This document shows positions 1 through 11,800 of a DNA stretch of 64,000 nucleotides, one piece after another. The DNA is taken from positions 66,472,694-66,536,693 of the forward strand of contig CM051520.1 of assembly GCA_028015205.1 (NCBI GenBank), given 5' to 3'. Numbering within the stretch: the first letter of the stretch is position 1; each line of letters begins with the position of its first letter. Position numbers and translations under genes: made by a program. Below the pieces are notes generated by a model. That model had not been told where the DNA came from, did not search any database, and saw only the letters and a program-made list of their open reading frames with translations. Origin of the DNA: Mytilisepta virgata (Eukaryota; Mollusca; Bivalvia; Mytilida; Mytilidae).

Positions 1-649
1 TTTATCAGAACCCTAGTCGGTTCTTGAAGCAACTTTTAAAAGGTCTAAAGCTGTTAAACATTGAGTTTTAGTTCAATATGAAACAGAAGTCCAAGGAATT
101 TGGTTTCTTTAACAACTTTATTGGATGTGTTATAGAGTTTAAGATCTGAGTCTACATGCACTGTTTGTTTTTTATAAAATGCATGCAGACTGTTTTGGAG
201 ATGGAAAATCCATTTTCCGTAGCCCATTTTTCAATTTTATTTAAAGATAACTGTAATCGTCGCTGAACGTTTTTCACATTTTTTTCTCTGTAACATATAA
301 AATAATCCTCAAAATAAAGAGAACCATCAACATTCTTCATCGAAGAACTATTGCTAAGCCACGAAATTGATACACACGGCAATAATTGTTTCCATAATAA
401 TATCCCAGCTGTTAACAGTAAAAATGATCCGTAACTTTGATTTTGGGCATGTTTACCAATTTTATTAATTAATGTACCATGTAAACTGAAGATATGATAA
501 TTTCTATAGCATATCTTAAAAAAACTTTTTTTTTGCGATTGACTCAGTAGCAATAAGTACTTCATCAACTTTAAAAAAAACACATAATTATTAATTCTCC
601 GTTTTAATTGTTTTTCTGACTTTTTTCTAAACGATGAAATCTGTTTCAT
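1..649 (-). pseudogene. Jockey-type LINE reverse transcriptase remnant
   Basis: A 165-residue open frame (649 down to 152, minus strand) contains a stretch typical of the reverse transcriptase of Jockey-clade non-LTR retrotransposons: a palm-like segment DGSLYFEDYFICYREKN, then LNKIEKWATENGFSISKT and VCMHF. The family's catalytic YADD-type box reads YFED here, so the copy is probably inactive. After the stop the similarity resumes in another frame toward position 1 (VVKETKFLGLLF), with further stops, so the fragment is frameshifted and runs out of the window. There is no start context or upstream endonuclease domain. It is a dead 5'-truncated copy unrelated to the host genes. Confidence 0.8.
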
Positions 650-735
650 ATAAATGTTTTAGATAATCAATTATAATTATTATTATAAGGCATATGAAGT
701 ACCTATTTGACGCAAACATAATCTCTCGGACCTTA
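631..735. repeat. Direct repeat, copy 1 (partner at 1553-1668)
   Basis: This stretch, beginning near AACGATGAAATCTGT and continuing through CAATTATAATTA and GCATATGAA to a CATTTGAC-like segment, is repeated about 0.9 kb downstream with moderate divergence. Copy 1 overlaps the 5' edge of the LINE remnant. The pair may be parts of one dispersed repeat family rather than target-site duplications, since they are too long and too diverged for the latter. Confidence 0.55.
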
Positions 736-940
736 TTTGTTCCAAAATAATTTTATGACAGTAAGATCCATTTCACTGGTACTCATGGACAGGAGACCAT
801 ATGGTACCCTCCCCCATTATGACAAAAAATTGACTCTATATGAAAAAGGGCATTTTCATACATGTTTAAAAAAGAATCTGTTACATATCAGATCAAACCA
901 AAGATATTATAATTTCTGCCTGTCCGCTGAGCTCAAGGCA

Positions 941-1090
941 TTATGGAGACTGCGTAAGCATTGGCCAGTTGGGGTCAGAATAAACTGTGCGAGTGGGGTG
1001 ACATATCCAACTGCTAAAGTAACTCCAGTGAGTGTGCTAGCAATATATTGTAAAGAGACTAGGAGGATCAGATATTTTTGGCTATATCGA
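941..1090 (+). repeat. Interspersed repeat (family also at 12250-12540 and 42590-42700)
   Basis: The segment around TGGGGTCAGAATAAACTGTG and GGGGTGACATATCCAACTGC is a diverged copy of the sequence at 12270-12320, which reads TTGGAGTCAGAATAATGTG and later GTTGACATGTC. The same family appears in reverse orientation near 42600. Open frames of 131 aa (+) and 63 aa (-) overlap here but have no recognisable domain, so I treat them as chance frames in repeat DNA. Confidence 0.5.
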
Positions 1091-1366
1091 CAATGCAAGT
1101 TAAGAATAATTGAATCCAGTCATAAAATTTAAATTGTGTTCCAGTGTGTATGCTTAACAAACTGTGTGTACGTAAAAAATGAATCAAGTTTAAAGTAACA
1201 AAAAAGAAATTGTGGCCGGTAAAATTTAATTATTTTTAACAAAGCGACCAGATTCTTTAATAAAAATCTGCACCAAATCGGATATTTTATAAATTGTTAT
1301 TAAAATGTGTGTTATTATTAATGAAGCCTTGACCACACACACTTGTCCCGCTTTTTCTTCTGTCAG

Positions 1367-1442
1367 ACATGTACCCTACTGTAATGATGGATACATGTTT
1401 GATGGTACAAAATTCGAGGCAATTATCTGTCAGCCGGCCTAA
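1367..1442 (+). pseudogene. Possible orphan terminal exon (two-cysteine module)
   Basis: A good 3' splice site (pyrimidine tract from 1350 ending in TGTCAG at 1366) is followed by a short open frame giving HVPYCNDGYMFDGTKFEAII then CQPA and a TAA stop at 1440-1442. The spacing of cysteine, Gly-Tyr and a later Ile-Cys recalls the end of a sushi/CCP-like or other secreted cysteine module. No companion exon is visible upstream, and a LINE remnant lies beyond. It may be a lone relic, or chance. Confidence 0.25.
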
Positions 1443-1552
1443 TGAAGTTCTTCATACGGTAAATATGAAACAAAAACGGATGTAACACATTTATTTCGAA
1501 CCCTAATATTACAATTTTCCGAAGACCGGCTCATTAAAGATTTTTTTTCGAA

Positions 1553-1668
1553 ACGATGAAATCTGTGTCATTACTCTGTTTAGTTGGATCAATTATAATT
1601 ACTATTATAACGCATATGAATTAAGTATCCATTTGACCCTAACATAGTCCGTCGTACCATGTTTGTAA
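1553..1668. repeat. Direct repeat, copy 2 (partner at 631-735)
   Basis: It shares AACGATGAAATCTGT, GATCAATTATAATTA, ATTATAACGCATATGAA and a CCATTTGACCCTAACATA-like end with copy 1. It has small insertions and substitutions throughout, so the duplication or dispersal is old. Confidence 0.55.
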
Positions 1669-4600
1669 CATCCGTTCTTGAAAAAGGAATTTTTGAGTCT
1701 TGAAAAGCTGAATATTACCATTTATTTTTGATGCCTTAATGTAGGAGAAAAAATTAAACTATTATCACAGAAATATATTTTATTCAATCATCTGGCTTAC
1801 TGAATGTAAAAATGCTGTATCAGAGCAATTTTATTCTCTCCATTGTTTTTCATTTTTGTATTTTTTTTTTAATATGAATGCGTGTATTTTGCAAGAATAA
1901 CAAGAAGGCAGGTGACAGTTTCTAGCTTAGGTGTCCCACTCATTTATTTCTTAATTAAACGAATAAGTCTTGTCTTTAAATTTTGTCGGCATGTATAATG
2001 ATAATTGAAATGGTAGTTTATTTTTAAAATTATATTCCGAGAACTGTCAACTGCCCACTGAAACCTAAAGTGAATATTCTCCCTTAAGGTGTTCTCAAAC
2101 TTACAAGAATTACTCCAAGATCTTTTTTAGAAAATATAAATAAGCGCGTTCCAAATTTTAATCGAACGTACATGTAGAATTAGTGTTGGTACCCAACTCT
2201 TGATTTTTATTCTTTCAGTGCAAAGCCAAGGAAATTTAATTATTTACATTTTTGTAAATTCTGGATGTTATGCGCATAATAAATGTGAATCAAAGTCCTG
2301 GACGGACTGGAAGGCGTAGGCATCTATACTGGTATGAATGGTCTTTTTAGAAAAGTGACTTTTACAATATGTCCAGAGCGGTAGTGGTTATTGTCAGTGT
2401 GTAATACAAATATTTCATTTAGTATACATAAAATTGGAGTCAGATATTCTGTGACTTGCCTGTATTAAAAGTGGTTTCGTTCTGTGAATTTGTGACAATG
2501 TGAGAGAGAATTGAAAATAGAGACATCAACCAAGGCAGTGGTGTGTGAATACAAAATACATCAGAAATGGCCATACATCGATAATAGGTCGGCGTATACA
2601 AAAGATAATTGCATATGCAGCATTTATATTTTTTCTTACTTTTTTCAGATGTTTTCTTTGTCTTCACACGCCAGTACTTATCGGCTGAGTATGTGTTAGT
2701 AGCATCTTGATTTTAATTGTCAACTTAACATAAATATATTTCAATGCTAATCTTAAATCTCATTAACTATAACAGGTCGCTCTGATTGAGAGTAAAGTTT
2801 TAGCAGTGATTACAATACAAACATTCCATTGTATTAAATTACCTGCACATCAGCTGATTATGTCAGTTTACACCACTAGGTGTCTCTGAAAATTTGGAAT
2901 CCGGTATATACATTACGTCAACAGCAATAGCCTAGGCCATAGGCACTCCATGACTACGCCTAAAAATGATATTAAATTTGTAAACTAAAACTATATCATT
3001 CTAGACATATGCATGGAGTAGATATTTATATTTTTATATGAACGTTGTTGAAAATACTCTTTCACCTATGAACCTCAGATTCATACATGTATTTCATCAA
3101 CCTTCGCAAAAATGGGAAAAAAGCTAAATTAATTTTTCATTGACATAAGTTGAAAATATGAAATGTACGTCCTTGACTAATAAGTATGACAGTTGATTTT
3201 TTTAGTTTGTTATTAAGTCAATAAACTTTGTACAAAAATTCGTAGCTGTACGTCATCACCTCCCATTATAAAAATTTTTAACTTTTTATTGCTAAAACGA
3301 ACCAGATAAAATACAAGTTCAATGTGTATTTGATTTGGGTCAATAACAATTATAAGCTCAAGGTTGAGGTGAATAGGAGTTTTAATTAAAAGCGACGAAA
3401 ATGTGTTTGTTATGATTTTATATGTCTATTATAATAAAATTAAATACATGTATGTAAGCTGAAATGGGTAATAGGACAATGTAATACAACAGAAATACGG
3501 GCCCGTTATGGTACCAACCAAGTGGAATAGGATTAGTATCAGTTGTATAACTGCATTCCCTATCCACTATAAATTGTTTAAAAAGCGAAACTAACAGATA
3601 CAAGTAGTTGTGGAATTGGTCGGCCAATATGGCCTTATTCACGAGCAGCTAGAACTGCAAAATTAAATGAAAATCTCCTTGGGTGTTCATGTCTTGTAGA
3701 AAACTGGAAAATGTGATGGTACGTCAATAATTATGTGACAGCCTCAGAAGTAAATAACTTGTCAATATAACACGATTATGAAGTTAAAATTTGTTGCTTT
3801 TAATTCAGTCTTCAGAAGTAATAAAAACATTGACTGTACTGAACCTCTGTCTATATCAGTAGTATGGCTCAAGTAAAAAGCATCATGCTTACCATCAACA
3901 GGTCTTGCGTGTCATTGAATCATAACAATAAAACACTCTCCTTTATCATGAACATGTGTTAGTCTTTTTGCAACTTTTAATCCTGTTTGGGACTTAATAA
4001 ATATCGAGATTAATCTTTACCCACAACTTGATCAAGCTTGTTTAATAGAAAAAAGATAGGAGGTAGCTAGACATTATCGTGTTACAAACATTGACTCCGC
4101 AGAGTGAAAGTTGGCTGATTATTGTCTGTAACAAACCGTTTTCAAAGGTTTATGAAATTATTCTTCAAAAATATACTTCTACGGAAGATGAGTGATTTTA
4201 GCTGATCAGACGAAAAATATTTTCAGAAGATAAACAATTCCTCTTGCAGCTGTCTTTAATATTTTTTTAAAGATGAAACTGGTTTAATTTTCTTGATGGA
4301 ATAAGCAGTTTAAACGATTCAGTTTCTTCTCAACAGAATAAAGGGACGAGATTGTTTAATTTTTTCAATGAATTTTCAAAAAATATTTTTAGTAAACTTG
4401 TCAATAAAAAATCCTGTAAATGTGTTCAATAATTCTCAGCATAAACATCAGCTATTTTCGAGGGCAATAACTCACATTGTGCCTTTAGTTCTAGGCAGGG
4501 GGAACGCATATAATTTCTTTATAACCATTTTATAATACATGCCTGTCATTTTTCTTTTAACGTATTCCGAGGTATTTCATCAATTTATTTTCGCTCCCAA

Positions 4601-5358
4601 ATCAAATAAATCAAATAATTTACATGTATGTTGATGGTATGTATTTTCTCTTTTATTGATTGTGTCTGTACAACTGACTATGATTTTAGGATTTTATTGA
4701 CTGTTTAAAACGTAAAGAATATTGCCTACACTCGCCCCCCTTTGTGTTTGTGCCTTTACTATTAAGAATTCATACTATGTTTCATTTTCAGAGTTTTATT
4801 GTAAAAAAAGAACTCGAATTTAAATTGTCCTATATCAAGGTATTGTAATATACACACATGTATCAATAACATTTTCTTTAAAATGCGGTCTAACTTAGTC
4901 ATATAATTTGTTTTTTGTTTACGTAAACAAGGTTTATTTTTCTGTTTATCGTGATGCTATCTATTACCATTTTTCTTCTATTTGTCTGTGTTGAAACTAC
5001 GCGAGTACTACTGTTTTGCATACATTTAGCTGTGCCTTTAGATGATTTAGGCATTACCCTTTTTCTCAAATCTGATATTTGCACATTCTCATTACATGCA
5101 TTATGATCAATATATTTCGGAAATTAAAAATAAATCTATCCTTTCAGTATATTCGGCATTTAACAAAACTGACTAGCAGCAATTCCAAGAAATTTGCTTA
5201 TTGCATAAATTATAACCAAAGAAACATACATTGTATTCTATTGGATATTTTTTCATCGGATTGTTTATACACATATATATATCCTTATTTACATGAAAAA
5301 GTTTCTTCAGTAAACATTGAATTAACTCCCTTTGGCGGTGTGAAGATCAGAATTTGCT
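1669..5358. other. Non-coding, no gene recognised
   Basis: An A+T-rich stretch with only short, unsupported open frames on both strands (60-93 codons). I see no protein similarity, RNA gene or strong repeat, apart from short homopolymer runs. Confidence 0.6.
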
Positions 5359-5770
5359 AACACTATCCCCATTACCTACCCCTTACCCAAATTCTAATCC
5401 TAACCGTAACCCTAACTCCTAACACAAACCCTAACCCTAAACCCTAACGATAACCTTAACGTGTCACTCACCTTGACTCTATCTCTAACCCTCATCTAAT
5501 ACAAACCCTATAACAATACCCTAACAGATTAGTTACGATAACGTAATCTTCCGGCAAATACTTTACCCTAACCAACAAGACTAACACTAACCCTTCTTCT
5601 AACCCTAACATTATCCTAACACTAACCCTAATCTCACCTTATCCATAATCTTAACTCTATTCCTAATACTAACCCCGAACTCATCCACCAACAATCGTAA
5701 GTCGTACCCTAACTATACCCCTTACCCATATGGCTAACCCTAAACCGTACATAACCATGTTAACCGCTAA
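5359..5770. repeat. Degenerate interstitial telomere-like tract (CCCTAA-rich)
   Basis: About 400 bp are dominated by imperfect copies of CCCTAAC / CCTAACC (for example CCTAACCGTAACCCTAACTC and AACCCTAACCCTAAACCC), interspersed with variants such as CTAACACTAACCC. Molluscs use the TTAGGG telomere repeat, and this is its C-rich strand. The low regularity points to an old internal telomere-like tract or a CCTAA-type microsatellite, not a chromosome end: unique sequence continues on both sides. Confidence 0.75.
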
Positions 5771-7339
5771 ACCATCTTACCGATATCGGAGTCTAGGAAC
5801 GATACCTGGTCAGATATTGGTGAGGTGATATATTAATCTATAATTTTCAAACTTTTACTATAAGAACATTGAAATATCCAAATTTTAATATATAACAAAT
5901 AATCATTTAATACATATGATGCTCAGCAAGAACGAGATCGACCGGAAAGAAAATGGAAAGAGACATATGGCCCATCAATTTAAGTCACTGTATTGCGCTG
6001 AAAAGAAGATGACCTCAGCAGTTTTATATTTCAAGAGACGAGGCACGATATAAATGTAATATACCAATAGCTTTGAGTCAGTGTGGCCGGACAGTTTGAC
6101 GAATTAAAGTGACCTCTTCAGTTCTTCTTTTGTGATACGATGATAGTTAAGCATGAATTGAACGCAAAAAATTATGAATGTTAATGACATTCATACGAAT
6201 GTTACTGATATTCATATGTGATATTCTGATAAGAAAAGGCTGATCAGCATTTAATTTCATGTATTTGGACAACTAGAGGAAAGGTGCACATAAAATACCA
6301 GCAAAATCAAATGAGAGATACAGATTTGCCGGATATTTCTACCAAAGCAAATGTAAGAATGTAAGAATACAGCAGATGATCTTGTTATTTATGATACTTA
6401 TGGAATCTGACAGTTGTTTTGTTTATTTTATAATGCGATCATCTTGATTTAAATGTAAAATTTAAGTCCAAATCGATAATAATGAGATAAATGCATTAAA
6501 AAATGTTAAGAGAAAAGGGTGATTTTTTTATTTGCTAATTGTGTGTTCTATTTTTGGTTTGTTTTATCAGTTGAAAATTTCAGACAAGAAGAATAATCTA
6601 CCTACCGATTCAATATATATTGAATTCGGTAAACCTTCGACTGTATTTTGTTTTATAATAAAACTTCCAAATTTATAGAAGTGATTATTAAAACGTAACG
6701 ACGTTCATTTTTTCATTTGCTAAATTTCTATTTGTTGTTTTCTCAGTTGATCACGAAAAAGGCGAAAATGTTAGGACAAAGGTAGAACATATGAAGTAAT
6801 TAAATTGTTAAACATACCAAGTGAATATATACAAAGCACATTTATCTTCAGATGCGACTGTATTTTGTTTCCTATCACTAAAACTGTACAAGTGTTTAAA
6901 GTTGGAAACAATCATGAAAATAATAAAAAGAATTCCCAAATGACAATATTTGTTCTCAGCAGAACAGGATATTTCATAAATGAGTATTTAATTGCATTTA
7001 AATGTCATAATGACTACAGCATTTTGAAAAAAAGGCTTCTCCAAATAGCATAAATTATATTTCTAAATATACGAGAAAATAATATATAGCACCAAACTTT
7101 GTTTGAACAAAAACTAAAAGTTGTTTATTTTATCAATTCCCGATCGCCCAAGTGCATTTATATACAATTTACTTGGGCATGGTATAGGTGATTTGTGACG
7201 TCACCCAAGTTGACGTGATGACTTCTATAGTTTGATATGTCAGCCAATGAAAAACAAGAACGGCCCATGGCCGTTATATTTGCAGTCCGATAGCGACGAA
7301 ATGAGGACATTTTATAAAGGACTTCCCATATATGCTTCC
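5771..7339. other. Non-coding, no gene recognised
   Basis: Low-complexity A+T-rich DNA. An 82-codon frame (6805-7053) has no recognisable domain and lies in an A+T-rich context, so I do not call it. A short inverted pair around GCCCAAGTG and ACTTGGGC (7146-7180) is the only local structure noted. Confidence 0.5.
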
Positions 7340-7573
7340 TGTTAAGTTTTATACAGTTTGGCCAAGCTGTTTCAGAAGATAAGATTTTAGAAAACTCAGC
7401 CGATGAAGATGAAATGATAACTATGTGTAGACGACCTCACAATCATCATTCCTGCAAAGTTTAGTTCCAATTGGCCCAGTGGTTTCAGAGGAGAAGATCT
7501 TTAAAGGAAAAGTTTACGCCGGACACCAAGTGATGGCAATAGATCACGTGGCCTTTGGCCCAGGTGAGCTAAA
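7340..7573 (-). repeat. Truncated copy of the AGCTCACCTG repeat family
   Basis: Read on the minus strand this begins AGCTCACCTGGGCCAAAGGC and continues with a segment equivalent to 'CATCACTTGGTGTCCG' and the family phrases for 'CTCTGAAACCACTGGGCCAA' and 'TTGGAACTAAACTTTG'. The same family forms the large arrays at 19251-20240, 21935-24091 and 27660-28535. This is a short copy without the internal tandem array. Confidence 0.7.
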
Positions 7574-8039
7574 AAGCTTCAACAGTTGTAAATGAAATCT
7601 GGGTCTTCTCTACTTAAATTAAAATGCAAAATTAAACCGATACCGGGTTTGTTGTTTCCGTATATTGAGATTTCTGTGATCCTAGGTAGTTATATTTTAT
7701 TTTTCGATTTTTTTAAACTCGGTAATCAGTCCTAGATAATCAAATAATCATGAAATATTTGGTCTAGTAATCAAATAATCACTAAAAAACGGCCAAGTAA
7801 TCACATAATCAAAAACCTCATAAGTAAATTGTATTTCCATGCTGAACTAATAAATTATATATCGCAGAATCCAGAGTCATCTTTTTTTGCAACAGTTAGT
7901 CCCCAGAGTCAGAGTCGGTGCATACTCGTCGTATTGTTTATTGTGTGTGTGAGTGGTTGCAGACTAACACATAACCAGTCACAAGATACACCCAGTTTCC
8001 ATTTGTGACACATATACAGTAATCAATTTGTCCGTCCGT

Positions 8040-8500
8040 CCGGTGTCCGGAACAAATGGTTTCCGGATGGTAATTAACGTGGGTATCTTATGCGTGATTG
8101 AAATTAAAATTATGGAAGAAATAGGGAATGGAAAAGCCTATTGGTTAGAGATTAGTAAGTCAAAGGCAAAGGTCAGTGTTACTAAAATATTAGTTTAAAT
8201 AAGTATAAAATTTTTTTTAAAAATGGTTTCCGGATGTTAGCTCGAGTTTTCCTTGCTTGATTGGAATGAAACTTATTTAGATTGAAGATACATAGAAGAG
8301 AAAAAATCCTATTGATTTAGAGGTCAGCAGGTAAACGGTCAAGGTTACTGTTACTAAAATTAGAATAAAAACATTGAAAAATGGTAGTAACTTGAATTTC
8401 TCTTGCTTGATTGGAATGAAATTTATACAGTGTGAAGACATAGGGAAGGGAAAAAACCTTTGATTTTGGAATCGGTAGGTCCAAATTAAGGTCACTGTTA
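8040..8500. repeat. Imperfect ~165-bp tandem repeat, about three units
   Basis: The units share a GTTTCCGGATG-like start (two of the three), CTTGCTTGATTGGAATGAAA, ACATAG(A/G)(A/G)AAGG-like, AAAAACCT(A)TTGATTT, and GTCA(A)GGTTACTGTTACTAA. Starts lie near 8055, 8222 and 8385. A related fragment is near 50330-50400. The 72-codon minus-strand frame here is a by-product of the repeat. Confidence 0.6.
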
Positions 8501-8699
8501 ATAATTTTTTGAAGTTGGTTTATGATTTGTTTCGGACTGAATTATAACGCATTTTTAAAAACAATTAGCAATAATATACGTGCTACACATATATTTGTCT
8601 TTTTAAGTTGGTATCAGACTGAATTATAACACATTTAAACAGGCGGAAAATAAGAAATAATATACATGCTACACCTATATTTGTCCATCCAAGCATATG

Positions 8700-9625
8700 A
8701 GTATTTTGAACCTTTGAAATAGAAATGTTTCCTCTCCCTGAATGTGCAGTTCATTTTACTAGTTTATATACAAAAGGGACCAAAACCAATGGGGGTTAAG
8801 ATTCGAACTTTGTATAAGCCAGATGATACGAAGTGCAGACAGCTTATATAGTACTAGTATGTTGATGTTATGCGTGAAGGGATAGGTTTGTACATTGTTT
8901 TTATTTTCCTACAGCTTTTAAACCAGATGCATGAACACATGCAGTTCGATTGCATGGGTATTGAAGCTGTGAACCTGCTATTATGAATTGTTTTCTTAGA
9001 AAATTAGATGTGGTATGATTTTCGAACGGCGTGGATGTAAGCAACTATATGTCACGTTACAACTTCCAAAAATGAGCAAACCCATGGAGTAGGCCCTGAC
9101 ATGACACAATGTGAAATGATTTAAACAAGAACACCGATTTGGTATGTGGTAATGTAATAAAAGAAAAACAATTATGACAAACAGCAACAAATGACAACCA
9201 CTTAAGTAAAGATTGCATAAAGACTACAGTTGAGAAAGACTTAAAAAGAATAAGGCGAGAATAAACATTTTTGATTTGGTTTATTAAAGTTTGCAAAACA
9301 TTACGGGGTTTGCTCATTCTGGAACGTGTTAAAATGACCTATTCTTGCTCACAACCTCGTAATTTGGTCTTGGGTACATTTAGATAGCTGTCTCATTGAC
9401 AATCATACTACACCTTCTTATTTTTATGTTGATCGCTCAACCTCCAGCCTGTCATGGGACACTACTTGTGTCATAGCACAACATTTCATATAAAAACAAC
9501 CAACGCTATATTTTATGTGACACATGACGATTTTTTATTAGTTTAAATAAGTATAAATTGATTATAATTGTTGGTCCACTGATTATTATTCCATGCATGT
9601 GCAGGACGATAAATCTATCTTATCA
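8700..9625. other. Non-coding; mussel-type repeat near 9345-9480
   Basis: No gene is recognised. The part around TAGCTGTCTCATTGACAATC (9385-9405) resembles an abundant mussel interspersed repeat; that identification is from memory and is unverified. Upstream of it the sequence has no notable structure. Confidence 0.4.
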
Positions 9626-10200
9626 GTATTAACTAACGCGTTATTATACAAAACTATTTATTTTTTTGGTATTTATTCCAAAAATTATCAAACTAACGCG
9701 TTAGTTTTCACAATTAATGCGATATTATTTATTCAAGTAATAACGCGTTATTTTGTAAACTATCGCGTTACTTTGTCAAAAATAAATATCGCGTTACTTA
9801 TGATTGACACGATAGTAAAAAGTAACGCGTTATTTTGTAAAACAATCGCGTTACTTTGTTAAACTAACGCATTAGTTTAAGAAAGTAACGCGATAGTCTT
9901 ACAAAATAAAACAATCGCGTTACTTTGTTAAACTAACGCATTAGTTTAAGAAAGTAACGCGATAGTTTTACAAAATAACGCGTTATTACTTCAATAAATG
10001 ATTTTGCGTTAATAGTGAAAACTAACGCGTTAGTTTGATAATTTCTCGAATAAATATCAAAAAATAAATATCGCGATAGTTTTGTATAATAACGCGTTAG
10101 TTTTGGAAACTAACGCGATAAAATGGAGAAATAACGCGTTAGTGTTTAAAAGTAACGCGATAGTTTAGTAAAATAACGCGTTATTTTCACTAACGCGATA
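9626..10200. repeat. Large imperfect palindrome built from an AACGCGTTA word
   Basis: The motif TAACGCGTTA and variants (TATCGCGTTA, TAACGCGATA, TAACGCATTA) recur about 25 times, spaced by short T/A-rich linkers such as TTTTGTAAA. The whole block folds back on itself. The left arm from about 9631 matches the reverse complement of the right arm ending about 10104, including non-motif linkers such as ATTATCAAAC. The centre is near 9868, at AAACTAACGCATTAGTTT. The central unit is duplicated (about 9842-9900 and 9911-9970). Extra motif units extend past the right arm to 10200. This looks like a foldback or MITE-like element with a satellite-like interior. No coding capacity is visible. Confidence 0.85.
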
Positions 10201-10506
10201 GAATATCCCGAAAATGACATGAACGGCCAGTCATAGTTATCACCCCTCAGGAGTGTGTGCGTAAATTAAACAACTACATGTATGTAAATGTGATGTAGAC
10301 AGATAGACGCTAACCGTATTACCGGATAATATTTACAACCAGAGTATACTACGAGCTGTTAGTAATGAATACATTAGCCCGCAGTTACAAGTTTACGTTA
10401 CAGGTAAATTGCATTTTATTTATAATACGTATAAAATATAATTGTAAACAATCATTATTTACCTCATCTAGGATGCTTGCATTTCAGATAGCCATTCAGT
10501 CCAAAC

Positions 10507-10617
10507 ACCCACGGCCGGTCGCGCTTACACTTTGCTTCCACTAAAACCCACGGCCGTTCGTGCTTACGCTTTGCTTCACTAGTGGAAGCAAAGCGTAAGC
10601 GCGACCGGCCGTGGGTT
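10507..10617. repeat. GC-rich hairpin plus a third copy of its arm
   Basis: Two arms of about 35 nt (10544-10579 and 10582-10617) are inverted copies around a 2-nt centre. They contain CCCACGGCCG and CGCTTACGCTTTGCTTCCAC-like sequence. Only about three positions differ. A third arm copy sits directly upstream in the same orientation as the first (10507-10541). The block is much more G+C-rich than its surroundings and lies about 250 bp upstream of the first recognised acetyltransferase exon. The function is unknown. Confidence 0.85.
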
Positions 10618-10869
10618 TCCGACGATCGATGAGTTAAAATGGGTCGTACGAATTTCACTTTCGCAATCACAAACTACATGTTTGTACGTGACCACAAGAG
10701 TTGTCTCCCTTTAACCATATCGCTTACATGTAAAACTAATCTGCCTTTGTAAATTTTTCATTATTTATTGATTTTATGTTTTTTACAGTTTTGTTTCAAT
10801 GCACTGACTGTCTTTTACTTGTACCGATAAGTATAATTGTTTTATTAACATTTCTTCATTTTCTTACAG

Positions 10870-11073
10870 AATTTGAAGAACAGGTGTATGTCTAATGTAA
10901 CCAAAGAACAAATACGTATAAAAAGAGTCTGTAAGGATGACTTTGATCACGTGATGGCTGTCCGATCACCACATGACATTGCTTGTGGCACGGATTACTT
11001 GGCCGATTTTTTTCATGTGTTGCTTAAAATGCCGAGTGTTGAAATGTACGCAGCTTTAATACATGGCAAATTT
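10870..11073 (+). CDS. NAT16 / histidine N-acetyltransferase-like protein, exon 1 of 3
   Basis: This is the first coding exon of a GNAT-fold acetyltransferase gene (joined 10888-11073, 12773-13006, 13482-14033; 323 residues). A 3' splice site (TTTTCTTACAG, ending 10869) implies a non-coding exon upstream. I choose the ATG at 10888 (MSNVTKEQIRIKRVCKDDFD), the first ATG after the splice site and in frame. The residues that follow (FDHVMAVRSPHDIACGTDYL) match the start of the NAT16 / histidine N-acetyltransferase family as I remember it. Those proteins transfer acetyl from acetyl-CoA to small amino-acid substrates. The donor GTGAGT starts at 11074, phase 0. The substrate in this animal cannot be read from the sequence. 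Confidence 0.8.
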
Positions 11074-11239
11074 GTGAGTATTCTTTCTATTCAATGCAGT
11101 TTTGTCCTAATAATTACAATATACATAGGTATCATTTGGTAAAAATACCAAACAAATGCTTAAAAATTATTATGAAAATGTATTCTTTACAAAATTAAAA
11201 TCGCTCCCAGAAAACAAGTAAAAGATTTATATACGGTCA

Positions 11240-11800
11240 AATTAAGACAGATTATGTTGTAGACAAATTTATTCTGGAGAGTAATTTTGAGACAAGGAGA
11301 CTAATGTGCAGAATGAGAATTAGTGACCACTTCCTAGAAATTTAAACGGGAAGATACGCAAGATTAAAACGGGAAAACCGTATGCAAACAATTTAATTTA
11401 GAATTAGAAGATGAGAATCATTTTTTCTCAACTTTTCCTAAATATAAATCTCTTCGGCAAAATTTAGAAACAGAAATTGATAAAATTTGTCCAGAATTTA
11501 AAAACTTAAAAAAAAACAGAAACACTTCTTTCTTTATATCAAATTATGCAATTTACAGCTCCATTCATTAGAAAGTCTTTAATACTGAGGAGAGTGGACC
11601 CTGCTCCTGCATAGTTTATAGTACATCAATTATGCTCCTGCATGGTTTATAGTACATCAGTTATGCTCCTGCATAGTTTATAGTACATCAATTAATGTTT
11701 TGATGTATTTCTTGTTTGTTTAGTTTATGATTTGACATGTATGCCATCAACCCTTACGGGTATAATTGTGCATTTATTGAAGAAAGATATAAATTTTGTT
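11240..11800 (+). pseudogene. LINE ORF2 C-terminal tail and 3' UTR in the acetyltransferase intron 1
   Basis: A frame-broken translation reads RMRISDHFLEI, a stop, then TGRYARLKRE, and in another frame LELEDENHFFSTFPKYKSLR. This matches the C-terminal zinc-knuckle-like tail of molluscan Jockey/CR1-type LINEs (pattern 'L.I..GR......R.C..C....IEDE.HFL..CP.Y..LR'). The cysteines are lost and stops are present. Three tandem 31-bp units follow (11602-11694, TGCTCCTGCATAGTTTATAG) in what was probably the element's 3' UTR. It is inactive. Confidence 0.65.
11602..11694. repeat. 31-bp tandem repeat, 3 copies
   Basis: Units start at 11602, 11633 and 11664 and differ by one or two bases. They lie at the end of the LINE remnant. 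A separate 20-bp duplication around CTCCAGACCTCTATACG lies at about 11968-12004. Confidence 0.9.

Noticed and set aside
737..1132. 131-codon plus-strand open frame
   Set aside because: No domain is recognisable, a repeat copy overlaps it (941-1090), and there is no exon-like boundary. Likely chance.
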